The notes under the pieces were generated by a model, which made no database searches, was not told the DNA's origin, and worked only from the letters and a program-made list of their open reading frames with translations. The position numbers and the translations under genes were made by a program. From Singulisphaera acidiphila DSM 18658 (lineage in GTDB: Bacteria; Planctomycetota; Planctomycetia; Isosphaerales; Isosphaeraceae), in contig NC_019892.1 of assembly GCF_000242455.2 (NCBI RefSeq), positions 5,022,001 through 5,086,000 of the forward strand: a stretch of 64,000 nucleotides of DNA. Direction: 5' to 3'. Shown one piece after another: positions 27,218 to 35,662 of the stretch (positions are counted from its first letter, which is position 1; every line of letters starts with the position of its first letter).

Positions 27218-28309
27218 ATGATGGCACGAGCTCCATCTTCCCGGTTCGGTTTCACGTTGATCGAACTGCTTGTCGGCATCGCGATCATTGCGGTTCTGAT
27301 CGCCCTTCTGCTTCCCGCAGTTCAGACTGCTCGCGAAGTGGCGCGCAGGTCCCAGTGCATCAATAATCTGAAACAGATGGGGTTGGCCGCCAACACTTAT
27401 CAATCGGCCAATCAGAGCTACCCATTGCGGAATGCCACGAATACTCTCGGCAATAGTTTCGGGGTGATTGCACCGAGTTCGTGGGGCAACTTCAGCGGAC
27501 AGGCCATGATGCTCCCTTACCTGGAGCAGTTGGCGATTTTCAACGCATGTAACTTCAATTTGAACCCGAGCCCTGGCTTCCATCCCGGCGGTCCGATGAA
27601 CACGTCCGCCCTCAACGCCAGGATTTCGACGTTCCTCTGCCCGTCGGATGGTCTGACCATCTCCACCGGTGCGGGGATCCGACAGAACAACTATCACGGG
27701 TCCATGGGCACGACGACTGACCCGTGGTATGCCGGTGGTGTTACCGGTATTTTCGCACATAAGATCTCTTATGATGTTTCCGCCGTACTGGACGGTACGT
27801 CAAATACGATCATGTGGTCGGAAGCGTTGGTAGGCAGCAACAACCCGCGCGTCTACAAGCGGACGGCGGTTGGTGGAACCGGCACGTCGCATATCAACAA
27901 CATGCTCAATCCGGTTGTTTCCTCCAGCGAGTCTCAGGTACTCAGCTCGAACGTACTGAGCGGCCTTGCGGCATGCAACGAGGTATGGGCCCGTGCAGCG
28001 AGGACTGCGACTGGTACGGCCTCCAACCGTGGCCAATTCTGGGGAATTGGCTCGCCCGGTTTCACGTTCTTCAACACCGTTGTTACACCGAATTCGAAGC
28101 AGTACCCATGGAGCGCGTGCCGAACCGACACGCACCCAGGATCCGACTATTCCAGCTTCATCAACGCCAACAGTAATCACCCTGGCGGAGTGAATGTGGG
28201 GTTCTGTGACGGAAGCGTCAAATTCATCAAGGACTCGATCAGCCCCCCCGTCTACTGGGCACTTGGTACCAAGGCCGGTGGGGAAGTCATCTCTTCCGAT
28301 AGCTATTGA
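27218..28309 (+). CDS. DUF1559 prepilin-type protein
   Basis: About 363 residues. The ATG at 27218 follows AAAGGA by 7 bases. The N-terminus RFGFTLIELLVGIAIIAVLI is a type IV prepilin-like cleavage site (G/F-T-L-I-E) and hydrophobic helix, followed by the RRSQCINNLKQMGLA motif. The DUF1559 body contains CPSDGL, a TSNTIMWSEALVG strand and the C-terminal HPGGVNVGFCDGSVKFIKD signature (H-X9-DG). This large planctomycete family is thought to form pseudopilin-like surface structures. The protein is complete. It follows a disrupted small lipoprotein gene, a common type of neighbour. Confidence 0.95.
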   Translation: MMARAPSSRFGFTLIELLVGIAIIAVLIALLLPAVQTAREVARRSQCINNLKQMGLAANTYQSANQSYPLRNATNTLGNSFGVIAPSSWGNFSGQAMMLPYLEQLAIFNACNFNLNPSPGFHPGGPMNTSALNARISTFLCPSDGLTISTGAGIRQNNYHGSMGTTTDPWYAGGVTGIFAHKISYDVSAVLDGTSNTIMWSEALVGSNNPRVYKRTAVGGTGTSHINNMLNPVVSSSESQVLSSNVLSGLAACNEVWARAARTATGTASNRGQFWGIGSPGFTFFNTVVTPNSKQYPWSACRTDTHPGSDYSSFINANSNHPGGVNVGFCDGSVKFIKDSISPPVYWALGTKAGGEVISSDSY

Positions 28310-29067
28310 GTGTTACGAAACATGACTGTGCTGTGAATGCATTCACAGCCAATGATGCAACGCAATACCTCTGCCTCAAGCTCTCTTTTTACTGAGATCC
28401 CAGTGGGGTGTTTTTATGCAACCGATGTAACGAACGCAATTCACTCGATTGGCAGCGATGCCGACCGGACAAGCTCGTCCGCATCGCGACGGGGGAGCGT
28501 GAAAGCTGCACCCGTGGATAGGGCGGCGAATGGGATTGTTTGATCCGAAATGAGTGTGCTCATTGCTTGCGAGGATGATCACATCCGCGTTTGGGGCCTC
28601 GGCGCTCCTTAACTTCAGGCGCGGACCTCGTCAGGGATCTCGAGGCGGACGGCTCCGCGCCATGTCCGGGCGACGATGCGCGAGGCTTTATGTGTAAGGA
28701 CGATGGCCCCGAAGGGTCCGAGCACCCAGGTGCCGGCTTCGGGGCGCAACGTGTGTGCCCACGATCAAGTCAGGGATGGCTCCCTGAGTCCATCCCAGGC
28801 GATGGGGGCTGATTCTGCTTTGCCCTGTTAGCAGATTCCGATGCCGGGAATAGGTCCCGGCACGGCATTGCCATTGCTCACCAACGGAAATCGAGGTTAC
28901 TGGGGGGCCCGCTCCTCTTACGGGCTCGTTGTGGCGACGAAGTTGTCCGCCGCAAAATAGGCCGGGGGATTCACCCCGTAGGTTGGATCATTCCGTTTAA
29001 AACCGGCGGAGAGTCGCGAATGAAAGAGTCGTACGGGAAAGACCCAGCCAGTCATCCCGACCCCGAG
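28310..29067. other. Spacer with a possible short gene remnant
   Basis: About 760 bases. The only coding-like stretch is on the minus strand between about 28770 and 28615, where one frame reads TWVLGPFGAIVLTHKASRIV and ends in a stop at 28615-28617. It has no start and no recognised family. The rest shows no gene and no notable hairpin. Confidence 0.35.
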
Positions 29068-29215
29068 TCATGCGTCGGCGACCGCGACCGCCTGCCGTAG
29101 CGAGTCGAGGCCGCTGTCGGCGAGGGTGCGGACGGTGAAGGTGCTGAGGACCGTGCGGTCCTCCAGCGGTTCGACCCCCAACCGGGAGGGGGTGCGACGG
29201 GTGTCAGGAACGGAG
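29068..29215 (-). pseudogene. N-terminal remnant of a planctomycete surface protein
   Basis: Minus-strand reading gives RRTPSRLGVEPLEDRTVLST, then FTVRTLADSGLDSLRQAVAV, and a stop (TGA) at 29068-29070. The first part is the planctomycete export motif (LExRxxPS-like); the second is the usual opening of beta-helix surface proteins ('TLADxGxxSLRxAV'). Everything after the first ~50 residues is missing. No ribosome site or ATG was found. The intact protein at 42765-44348 begins in the same way. Confidence 0.65.
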
Positions 29216-29314
29216 CGTGCGAACAGCGCGAAGGGGGATCGCAGCTAGAAGGACCGACGCATGGGATAGACTCCACAGGTGGATTGGTCTGCGGTACAAC
29301 AAAAGTACATTGTT

Positions 29315-29379
29315 CCCGGCGCGCAGACCGTGCGCCGGGGCAGTGAGGGCTTGCTTGGCGCAAGGACCCACCGGCCGCC
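29315..29379. repeat. Double-hairpin repeat, degenerate copy A
   Basis: The first stem (CCCGGCGCGCA / TGCGCCGGGG, 29315-29340) is conserved, but the second hairpin (29341-29379) has lost several pairs. It starts 25 bases past the stop of the small exported protein at 29404 on the minus strand. Copies B and C occupy the same position after the next two genes upstream. Confidence 0.75.
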
Positions 29380-29403
29380 TTCGATCCTCAGACCGCGATC
29401 CCT

Positions 29404-29679
29404 TTACTTGAGGTGGCCGACGATCGTTTCCTGGACTCTTGAGATCCTTTGGAGAATCGTGGAGAGGGTGTCGTGCAGTTTGGAGAGTCGGTCCAACGAC
29501 ATTTGCAATCTCATAGCGGAAAACTCCAGGCCGCCGAGTCTGTCTGACCCGTTGTGCTCCGTCGTGCTCCCGAGCAGTGCGGCCGGGGTCGCGTCGCCGA
29601 TCGTCATGACCGGATTGCCACTCGGGAGGCAGCGGCCATCGAGTGATTCGACCTGGGGGCGGAACGAGGGTGAGGACAC
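29404..29679 (-). CDS. Small exported hypothetical with planctomycete N-terminal motif
   Basis: 91 residues from a GTG start at 29679 preceded by GGAG (7 bases). The N-terminus SSPSFRPQVESLDGRCLPSG carries the planctomycete export motif. The rest is mostly helical with a regular leucine spacing (RLQMSLDRLSKLHDTLSTIL), suggesting a short coiled coil. No known family was recognised. It lies between two copies of the double-hairpin repeat and downstream of the Calx-beta protein. Confidence 0.65.
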   Translation of the reverse strand: MSSPSFRPQVESLDGRCLPSGNPVMTIGDATPAALLGSTTEHNGSDRLGGLEFSAMRLQMSLDRLSKLHDTLSTILQRISRVQETIVGHLK

Positions 29680-29730
29680 GTTTGTCTCCTTCGTGTGTGT
29701 GGTCTGCAAGGCGCGCGCAGGAGCCCACGT

Positions 29731-29814
29731 CCGGCGCGCAGACCGTGCGCCGGGGCGGTGCCGGGCCGGTGGGGGGCTTGCTTGGCGGTAAGGACCCCAC
29801 CGGCCGCTCTGCTT
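29731..29814. repeat. Double-hairpin repeat, copy B
   Basis: Two stems in series: 29731-29755 (CCGGCGCGCA / TGCGCCGG) and 29764-29805, where GGCCGGTGGGG pairs perfectly with CCCCACCGGCC. It begins 36 bases after the minus-strand stop of the Calx-beta gene at 29850. Nearly identical to copy C. Confidence 0.85.
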
Positions 29815-29849
29815 CCAGGATTGAGTTGTTCGGTGAAGACTTTCCCCAA

Positions 29850-30725
29850 CTACCACCCGGCACTGCCGCCGGAGTAGGAGTCGTAGTAATTCCACTCGTA
29901 GTAGTTGGGCGGGTACCAGGCTGAGTCGTCATCCGCGATGTAGCCGTTCGCCTGGGCCACAACGATCTGGGCGTTGGCCGAAGCGCCGCTGAGGTTCACC
30001 AAGAATCGTTCGTCCCCCTCCGCCCTGAGGTCGCCGTTGACCACAACGGTGATGGTCTTGGTCATCTCACCGGGGGCGAACCTTAGCGTCCCGGCCGTGG
30101 CTACGTAATCCCCGTCGGCGGTCGTGGCGGTGTAATCTTGAGTGGCGAAGTTGACCGTCGCCTCCTGGTCATAGGGGGCGGCCATCATGACCGTGAAGGT
30201 CATCAGCGTCGTGCCCGCGTTCCCTTCCTCGACCACCGCAGTCCCGATGCTGAACCGCGGCTCGTTGTCCAGGATGGAAACTATCCCTTGCCCGTCACGG
30301 ATGGTCGCGTTCTTGGCCCCGCGGAGCGAGATGGAAAACGTCTCGTCCTGCTCCGCCAGCCGGTCGCCCTTCACGGGCACCAGGATCGACTTGCTCGTTT
30401 GTCCGGGGGCGAACGTCAGTGTGCCCGACGTCGCAGCATAGTCGCTGCCCGCGACGGCGGAGCCGTTGGCGGTGCTATAGTTCACCGTCACCGTCGTGGA
30501 ACTGGGCGCGGAGAGCCGCACTACTACCACCGCGTTCTGGGTGCCGGTGTTGCCCTCGAGAATGACGGCATCACTCACCGAGAGCGAAGCCGGGGCGATG
30601 CGATCTTCGAACGCCTCGCAGTCCAGAAGGCACGCGCGCGACTGACGCGGGGTCCGGGCCTTCGTGGTGTGTCGGGCCGGCATGCACCCGTGGCCCAGGG
30701 AGCTGAAGTGATCGCGGAACCACAT
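29850..30725 (-). CDS. Exported protein with two Calx-beta domains
   Basis: 291 residues. AAGGAGA lies 5 bases before the ATG at 30725; the longer frame would read through repeat copy C. The N-terminus (CLLDCEAFEDRIAPASLSVS) is the planctomycete export motif. Two Calx-beta domains follow, about 50-150 (LEGNTGTQNAVVVVRLS, TVNYSTANGSAVAGSDYAA, ILDNE) and about 150-265 (VEEGNAGTTLMTFTV, GDYVATAGTLRFAPGEMTK). Such domains bind calcium and act in adhesion or cell-surface structure. The C-terminus is Tyr/Trp-rich (WYPPNYYEWNYYDSYSGG) with no anchor helix. Confidence 0.9.
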   Translation of the reverse strand: MWFRDHFSSLGHGCMPARHTTKARTPRQSRACLLDCEAFEDRIAPASLSVSDAVILEGNTGTQNAVVVVRLSAPSSTTVTVNYSTANGSAVAGSDYAATSGTLTFAPGQTSKSILVPVKGDRLAEQDETFSISLRGAKNATIRDGQGIVSILDNEPRFSIGTAVVEEGNAGTTLMTFTVMMAAPYDQEATVNFATQDYTATTADGDYVATAGTLRFAPGEMTKTITVVVNGDLRAEGDERFLVNLSGASANAQIVVAQANGYIADDDSAWYPPNYYEWNYYDSYSGGSAGW

Positions 30726-30774
30726 GAGACTCTCCTTGCAATTACGGCCTGCGACACGGCAAGGGGACATCGTT

Positions 30775-30850
30775 CCCGGCGCGCAGGCCGTGCGCCGGGG
30801 CGGTGCCGGGCCGGTGGGGGGCTTGCTTGGCGGTAAGGACCCCACCGGCC
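30775..30850. repeat. Double-hairpin repeat, copy C
   Basis: Same two-stem layout as copy B, starting 40 bases past the minus-strand stop of the large kinase gene at 30890 and ending before the Calx-beta start. The copies B and C share about 75 bases with one or two differences. Position after three successive genes suggests a role as transcription terminator or mRNA 3'-end stabiliser. Confidence 0.85.
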
Positions 30851-30889
30851 ACGTTTCGGAAGCCGGACCCGCGTTCGCGGATCTCTTAT

Positions 30890-33800
30890 TTATTTCTGTG
30901 TCTCTTTGACACTCATCAAGTCGGCGGCCTCGGCCTGCACTGCCGGTTCATTCTTGAGCTTGGACTTCTCAACCCACTTGACGCCCTGGTCGTAGAACTT
31001 CCGAGCGCCGCCCTTGTCGCCCAACTTCCAGTGAGCCATCGCCAGATAGAACCAGGTGACTCCCGCCTCGCCCGGCCTCAGTTCCATCCCCCTGGACAAG
31101 GCGGCGACCGCGTTCTTCCAGTTTCCCACCCGGTAGTGGGCCACGCCGAGGGCGGCCTGGTGGAAGTCGTCGTCGGGGCTCAGATCGACCGCCCGTTGTG
31201 CCAGTTCAACGGCCCCGGCCGGGTCGCGGTGCTTGACCTCGCCACACGTCGCCAGGAGCCACGCGAGGTCGGCCAATCGCTCGGTGTTGTTTGGCTCCAG
31301 TTCGATGGCCCGCTTGTAGCTGGTGATGGCCTCACCCAACTCCCCCTGTGCCTGCAGCGTTACGCCCAACTCGTGGTACGCACGCGCGTATTTCGGGTCG
31401 AGTTTGATAGCCGTTCGGTGGGCTGTGACGGCCTCGTCCCATCGCTTCAGGCGCCTCAGGGCGATGCCCAGTTGGTTGTGGGCGCGAGCGTGGTTGGAGT
31501 CGAGTTCAATGACCCGCTTGAAACTGGTGACGGCGTCGACCAGTTTCCCCTGGCGGATCAGTTCATTGCCAAGGTTGAGATGAGCGCTGGTGTAGTTCCG
31601 GTTGAGTTCGATGGCCCGCCTGTAGCTCGTTACAGCCTCGTCCAGCTTCCTCTGTTCGGAATAGGCATTACCCAGGTTGTAGTGGGCGGTAGCGTAGTTC
31701 GGGTCGAGCGCGATAGTCCGCTTGAGGCTGGCGACGGCCTCGTCCAACTTGTCTTGCTTCGATAGCGCGACGCCCAGGTTGTAGTGGGCGGTAGCGTAGT
31801 TCGGATCGAGCGAGATAGCCCGCTTGAGGCTGGCAACGGCCTCCTCCAACTTGTCTTGCTTCGACAGCGCGACACCAAGGCTGATGTGGGGGACGGCGTC
31901 CTTCGGGTTGAGCTGGGTGGCCGTCTCGTAACACGCGACGGCCTCGGCCCACTTCCCCTGGTTGCCCAACTCGTTTCCAAGGTTCATGTGGGCCTTGGCA
32001 AATGTCGGATCGAGCGCGATCGCCTGGCGGTAACACGAGATCGCCTCGTCCAACTTCTTCTGAAGGGCCAAGGCGCGGCCGAGGTTGTAGTGGGCGGAGG
32101 CCGATTTTGAATCGAGTGCGATCGCCCGTCGGCCGCTCTCGACGGCTTCATCCAGCTTACCCTGGTCGCACAGCGCCCAGCCAAGGCCGGTGTGGGCGGG
32201 GGCTGAATTCGGATCGAGTGCGATCGCCGCGCGGAAACGAGCGTTGGCTTCCTCCAACTTCTGCTGCGCCATCAGCGCGCCGCCGAGGTTGCAGTGCGCA
32301 GGGACGTGTTTCGGATCGAGCGTAAGGGCCCGCTCATAGCTGGCTACAGCCTCCCCGAACTTCCCTTGAACCTTCAGGGCGATGCCGAGAACGTTGTGGG
32401 CGGCGGCGCTCTGCGGGCGGAGTGCCACCGCGGCGGTGGCAAACGCCACTGACGCGTCGCGGTGCGCGGGTCCGAGCTTCGAGAGAGCAATCGCCAGGTT
32501 GTAATTCACCCAGAAGTCGCCGAGATGTTGCCGCTGCGCCAGGCGCAGCGTCCCAACTTGCGCGTCCGCGAGGCCCGCTTGGCGCAACGCGCCTGCCAAC
32601 ACGCTGAGGCTGGTGGGCGGTTGTCGCGAAAGCTCTGGGGCGGCTGCCAACTCCCCCAGTGCGTTGCCATCCTTCCGACCTCGGGCCTCGCGCACCCGGT
32701 TACGCCACGGGTCGGGGTCAACGGTCTGGGCCAGGGCCGTCAGCCCCTCCCGGCCGGCCGGATCAATGTTTCCTCGGACACCCGCCCAGTCGTCCAGGGC
32801 GACGCCCATCGCCACGGCCACCCTGGGCCGCACGCGGATGCGCGCCGCCTTGTCCGCGGACAGTCCCGCCACATCGATGCCGTAGGCGCGAAAGGCCTCC
32901 TCGTACCTCTGATCCTGACGTTTCCAGTCGAAGGACCCGTCGACCGTTTCGCTTGCCAGTAGCCTGATCTCTTCGAGGTGAAGGGCGAAGTCTACGTCTC
33001 GCAGGAACAACCGCACGCTCTCGTTCAGGACGTCGCTCCCGGCGCCGGCCAACAGTCCCTCGGCCCGCTTGACCGCCGAGAGTGCCTCCGGCCACTTCTC
33101 TTGCTCCCGCCACCGTTCCGCTTCGTTCAGGGCGGTGGCGACTTTCGCCTGGATCGCCACCTCACGATCAGCCCGCTCGCGGGCCGTCTGCTGGGCGCGG
33201 GCCTCGCGGTCGCGCACCGCCCACCCGAGTGTTCCCGCCACGACCAGCACCGCCACGGCCAGCACAGCCGCAGTCGCCAGCGCCCGTTTGTTCCGCCGGG
33301 CGAACTTGCTGAACCGATATCGCGCCGACGGCGGGCACGCCTGTACCGTCTCGTCGGCCAGGTAACGCAGCAGGTCGGCCGCGAACCCGTTGGCCGTCTC
33401 GTACCGCTGCCCGCGGTCCTTCTCGAGGCACTTCATCACGATCCAGTCCAGCTCTCCCCGAACCAACCGCGTCAGCTTTCCCGACTCCATCTGCCGTTGC
33501 GCCGAGATCAACGCCAGCGCCTCACCCGAGTTGCTCAAGCGGGTGCTCGGCCAGGGCGGGTCCTCCACCTTGATCAGCCGGATGATCTCCGCGAATGCCA
33601 TCTGCTTCATGCGCTTGTGGCTCAGCGGCGTGCTGCCGGTCAGCAGTTCGTACAGGAGCGCACCCAGCGAGTACACGTCGCTCCGCGTGTCCACCCCCAG
33701 GGCACTCATCTCTGCCTGCTCGGGCGACATGTACTCCAGGGTGCCGATCACCCCGCCGTGCTGGGTGAATAAGGTCTGATCCGTCAGCTTGTGCTCGGTC

Positions 33801-34489
33801 GCCTTGGCCACCCCGAAGTCGATGACTTTCGGCACCGGCCGGCCGTCATACAGGGTGACCATCACGTTGCTCGGCTTGACATCCCGGTGGATGATGCCCT
33901 TCTGGTGCGCGTGCTGGATCGCCTGGCACACCGGCACGAACAGCTCCAGACGCTGCCGCGGGGTCAGGTGGTTGTCGTCGCAGTACTTGGTGATCGGCAC
34001 CCCGGTAAACAGTTCCATCACGAAGTAGGGGAGCCCGGTGCCCGTGGTGCCGCCGTCGAACACGCGGGCGATGTTGACGTGGTCCATCAGGGTCAGGGCC
34101 TGGCGCTCGGCCTCGAACCGGGCCACCACCTGCTTGGAGTCCATGCCCGGCTTGATCACTTTGAGTGCCACCCGCCGGCGCACCGGGTGCGTTTGCTCGG
34201 CCATGTACACCGTCCCCATGCCGCCCTCGCCGATCTGCTGCAACAGTTTGTACGGCCCGATGTGCGTACCGACTGTTTCCCGCGGGGCGACCGGGCCGGT
34301 TGCGCCGGGAGCGACGGCGGGCCGCTCCAGGAAGCTCTGCTCCTCGTCGTGCGCCCGCAGGAGGGCGTCCACGCGGGCGCGGAGGTCTGCATCCAACCCG
34401 CACACCTGGTCCAAGTACAGCCGACGGGTGTCCGGTCGGTCGATCTGCCGGGCCACCTGGAAAACCGCTTCTTCGTCGAATGCCGCCAT
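30890..34489 (-). CDS. Transmembrane Ser/Thr protein kinase with long TPR tail
   Basis: 1199 residues. An N-terminal ~70-residue helical region (LYLDQVCGLDADLRARVDAL) typical of planctomycete kinases precedes the kinase domain (about 78-370): IGEGGMGTVYMAE, VALK lysine near 110, HRDVKPSNVMV near 200, a DFGVAKATEH segment and the EYMSPEQAEM activation loop. A membrane helix lies near 415-440 (TAAVLAVAVLVVAGTLGWAV). From about 640 to 1180 at least 14 TPR units of 34 residues follow (repeated 'AxxxLGxALxxQGKLDEAVxxYRRAIxLDP'). The ECF sigma factor gene just upstream on the same strand is its likely partner. Repeats within the TPR tail are very similar, so this region could recombine. Confidence 0.95.
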   Translation of the reverse strand: MAAFDEEAVFQVARQIDRPDTRRLYLDQVCGLDADLRARVDALLRAHDEEQSFLERPAVAPGATGPVAPRETVGTHIGPYKLLQQIGEGGMGTVYMAEQTHPVRRRVALKVIKPGMDSKQVVARFEAERQALTLMDHVNIARVFDGGTTGTGLPYFVMELFTGVPITKYCDDNHLTPRQRLELFVPVCQAIQHAHQKGIIHRDVKPSNVMVTLYDGRPVPKVIDFGVAKATEHKLTDQTLFTQHGGVIGTLEYMSPEQAEMSALGVDTRSDVYSLGALLYELLTGSTPLSHKRMKQMAFAEIIRLIKVEDPPWPSTRLSNSGEALALISAQRQMESGKLTRLVRGELDWIVMKCLEKDRGQRYETANGFAADLLRYLADETVQACPPSARYRFSKFARRNKRALATAAVLAVAVLVVAGTLGWAVRDREARAQQTARERADREVAIQAKVATALNEAERWREQEKWPEALSAVKRAEGLLAGAGSDVLNESVRLFLRDVDFALHLEEIRLLASETVDGSFDWKRQDQRYEEAFRAYGIDVAGLSADKAARIRVRPRVAVAMGVALDDWAGVRGNIDPAGREGLTALAQTVDPDPWRNRVREARGRKDGNALGELAAAPELSRQPPTSLSVLAGALRQAGLADAQVGTLRLAQRQHLGDFWVNYNLAIALSKLGPAHRDASVAFATAAVALRPQSAAAHNVLGIALKVQGKFGEAVASYERALTLDPKHVPAHCNLGGALMAQQKLEEANARFRAAIALDPNSAPAHTGLGWALCDQGKLDEAVESGRRAIALDSKSASAHYNLGRALALQKKLDEAISCYRQAIALDPTFAKAHMNLGNELGNQGKWAEAVACYETATQLNPKDAVPHISLGVALSKQDKLEEAVASLKRAISLDPNYATAHYNLGVALSKQDKLDEAVASLKRTIALDPNYATAHYNLGNAYSEQRKLDEAVTSYRRAIELNRNYTSAHLNLGNELIRQGKLVDAVTSFKRVIELDSNHARAHNQLGIALRRLKRWDEAVTAHRTAIKLDPKYARAYHELGVTLQAQGELGEAITSYKRAIELEPNNTERLADLAWLLATCGEVKHRDPAGAVELAQRAVDLSPDDDFHQAALGVAHYRVGNWKNAVAALSRGMELRPGEAGVTWFYLAMAHWKLGDKGGARKFYDQGVKWVEKSKLKNEPAVQAEAADLMSVKETQK

Positions 34490-34506
34490 GACGCACCCCC
34501 ACCGGG

Positions 34507-34617
34507 GTTCACGCCCCGCTACCTACCAGTGCGAGAACGGGCGGGACGAAAGCCACGGGCAACGGGCTCAACATCGATGTTCACGCCCCGCTACCTACCA
34601 GTGCGAGAACGGGCGGG
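34507..34617. repeat. Two identical 39-bp direct repeats with a 33-bp spacer
   Basis: The units at 34507-34545 and 34579-34617 are identical and contain CGCCCCGCTACCTACCAGTG and GCGAGAACGGGCGGG, whose ends can pair (CCCGC / GCGGG). They occupy the leader between the sigma stop (34655) and the kinase start (34489). Only two units and no cas genes: not called a CRISPR array. Confidence 0.85.
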
Positions 34618-34654
34618 GGATTCCCCAACCCGAATCGGGAATTTTTTTGTCGGA

Positions 34655-35230
34655 TCAGGCGGGCCGGTCACCCGGTCGGCCGTCGAGGGCGACCCGGAGC
34701 CACGACTTGGCATACGCCCAGTCGTTATCGGCGGTGGATGTCGAGATGCCGAGGACGTGTGCGGCCTGTTCGATGGTCAGGCCGGCGAAGAAACGGAGTT
34801 TGACCAGTTCAGCCTTGCGCGGGGCACTGCGGGCGAGGAGTTCCAACGCCTCGTCCAGGGCGATCAGGTCCAGGTCCGGTCCCGCGACTGCAGGCTCGAC
34901 GTCGTCCAGGTCCACCCGCGGGTGATCGCCGCCGTGCTTGACGGCCTGCTTGCGCCGGGCCTGCTCGACCAGGATGCGGCGCATGGCCTCGGCGGCGGCG
35001 GCGAAGAAGTGCCCGCGGCTGTTCCAGTGCGGGCTGGCGTCAGCCCCGACCAGCCGGAGGTACGCCTCGTGGACCAGCGCGGTGGCCTGTAAAGTCTGGC
35101 CCGGTTGCTCCGCGGCCATCCGCGCAGCGGCGAGCTTCCGCAACTCGTCATAGACAAGCGGCAGCAATTCGGCGGCGGCTGTTGGATCGCCGGCCTCGAC
35201 CGCAGCGAGGATCTGGGTGACGTCGCCCAT
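34655..35230 (-). CDS. ECF sigma factor of the planctomycete (TIGR02999-like) group
   Basis: 191 residues from the ATG at 35230. Region 2: AAELLPLVYDELRKLAAARM, then TLQATALVHEAYLRLVG and GHFFAAAAEAMRRILVEQAR, the hallmark of this group. Region 4: ELVKLRFFAGLTIEQAAHVL followed by ISTSTADNDWAYAKSWL. The group is largely restricted to planctomycetes and related phyla, and its genes typically lie next to a Ser/Thr kinase gene, as here (kinase start 165 bases downstream). The kinase probably controls the sigma factor or is expressed with it (inference). Confidence 0.95.
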   Translation of the reverse strand: MGDVTQILAAVEAGDPTAAAELLPLVYDELRKLAAARMAAEQPGQTLQATALVHEAYLRLVGADASPHWNSRGHFFAAAAEAMRRILVEQARRKQAVKHGGDHPRVDLDDVEPAVAGPDLDLIALDEALELLARSAPRKAELVKLRFFAGLTIEQAAHVLGISTSTADNDWAYAKSWLRVALDGRPGDRPA

Positions 35231-35287
35231 GCCGCCAAGCATATCCCGGCGAAGCGCGAGCTGCGACCAAAAAACCGGCCTCACCCA

Positions 35288-35580
35288 TCACCCAGCCACT
35301 GGAGCCACCGGACGCTTACGATCATTCTGCGAAGACCGGATACCGAACCGGAGCGTCGTGGAACCGGCCAGCGAGGAGAGATCCACCGTCTCCCAGGTAT
35401 CGACGATCGTCCCGTTTGCAGGATTGGCACTGAGGTAGTCGGCCAAATAGAAATGAACCACTCCGACCAGGTTCCCGCTCGAATCGTCGCCCTGAATATC
35501 AAGGAGGAGGTCGTCCTCGCCATGGGTGTATCCGACGGCGTACGTGTCTGATCCGCCGGCGCCTCCTCCGGTTATCGCGC
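35288..35580 (-). pseudogene. Fragment of a DUF4465-like secreted protein
   Basis: The minus strand reads GGGAGGSDTYAVGYTHGEDD, then VVHFYLADYLSANPANGTIV and DTWETVDLSSLAGSTTLRFG, ending at a TGA at 35288. This is the conserved 'DFYLADYR...VDTWxxVDLSSLG...LxFGLxSSD' core of DUF4465, a secreted domain often carried by PEP-CTERM proteins. The frame closes upstream with a stop near 35581 and the normal C-terminus is replaced by unrelated residues, so both ends are lost. Confidence 0.65.
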
Positions 35581-35662
35581 TATTCTAATCGAGATGTGCT
35601 GCTGTAATGATATCTGTCGTATTCGAGATCGAAAATCATTGTCAAACTTCATGTGATGAATT

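Noticed and set aside
34507..34617. CRISPR array
   Set aside because: Only two repeats, one spacer, no cas genes and a position inside a regulatory leader; called a direct repeat instead.
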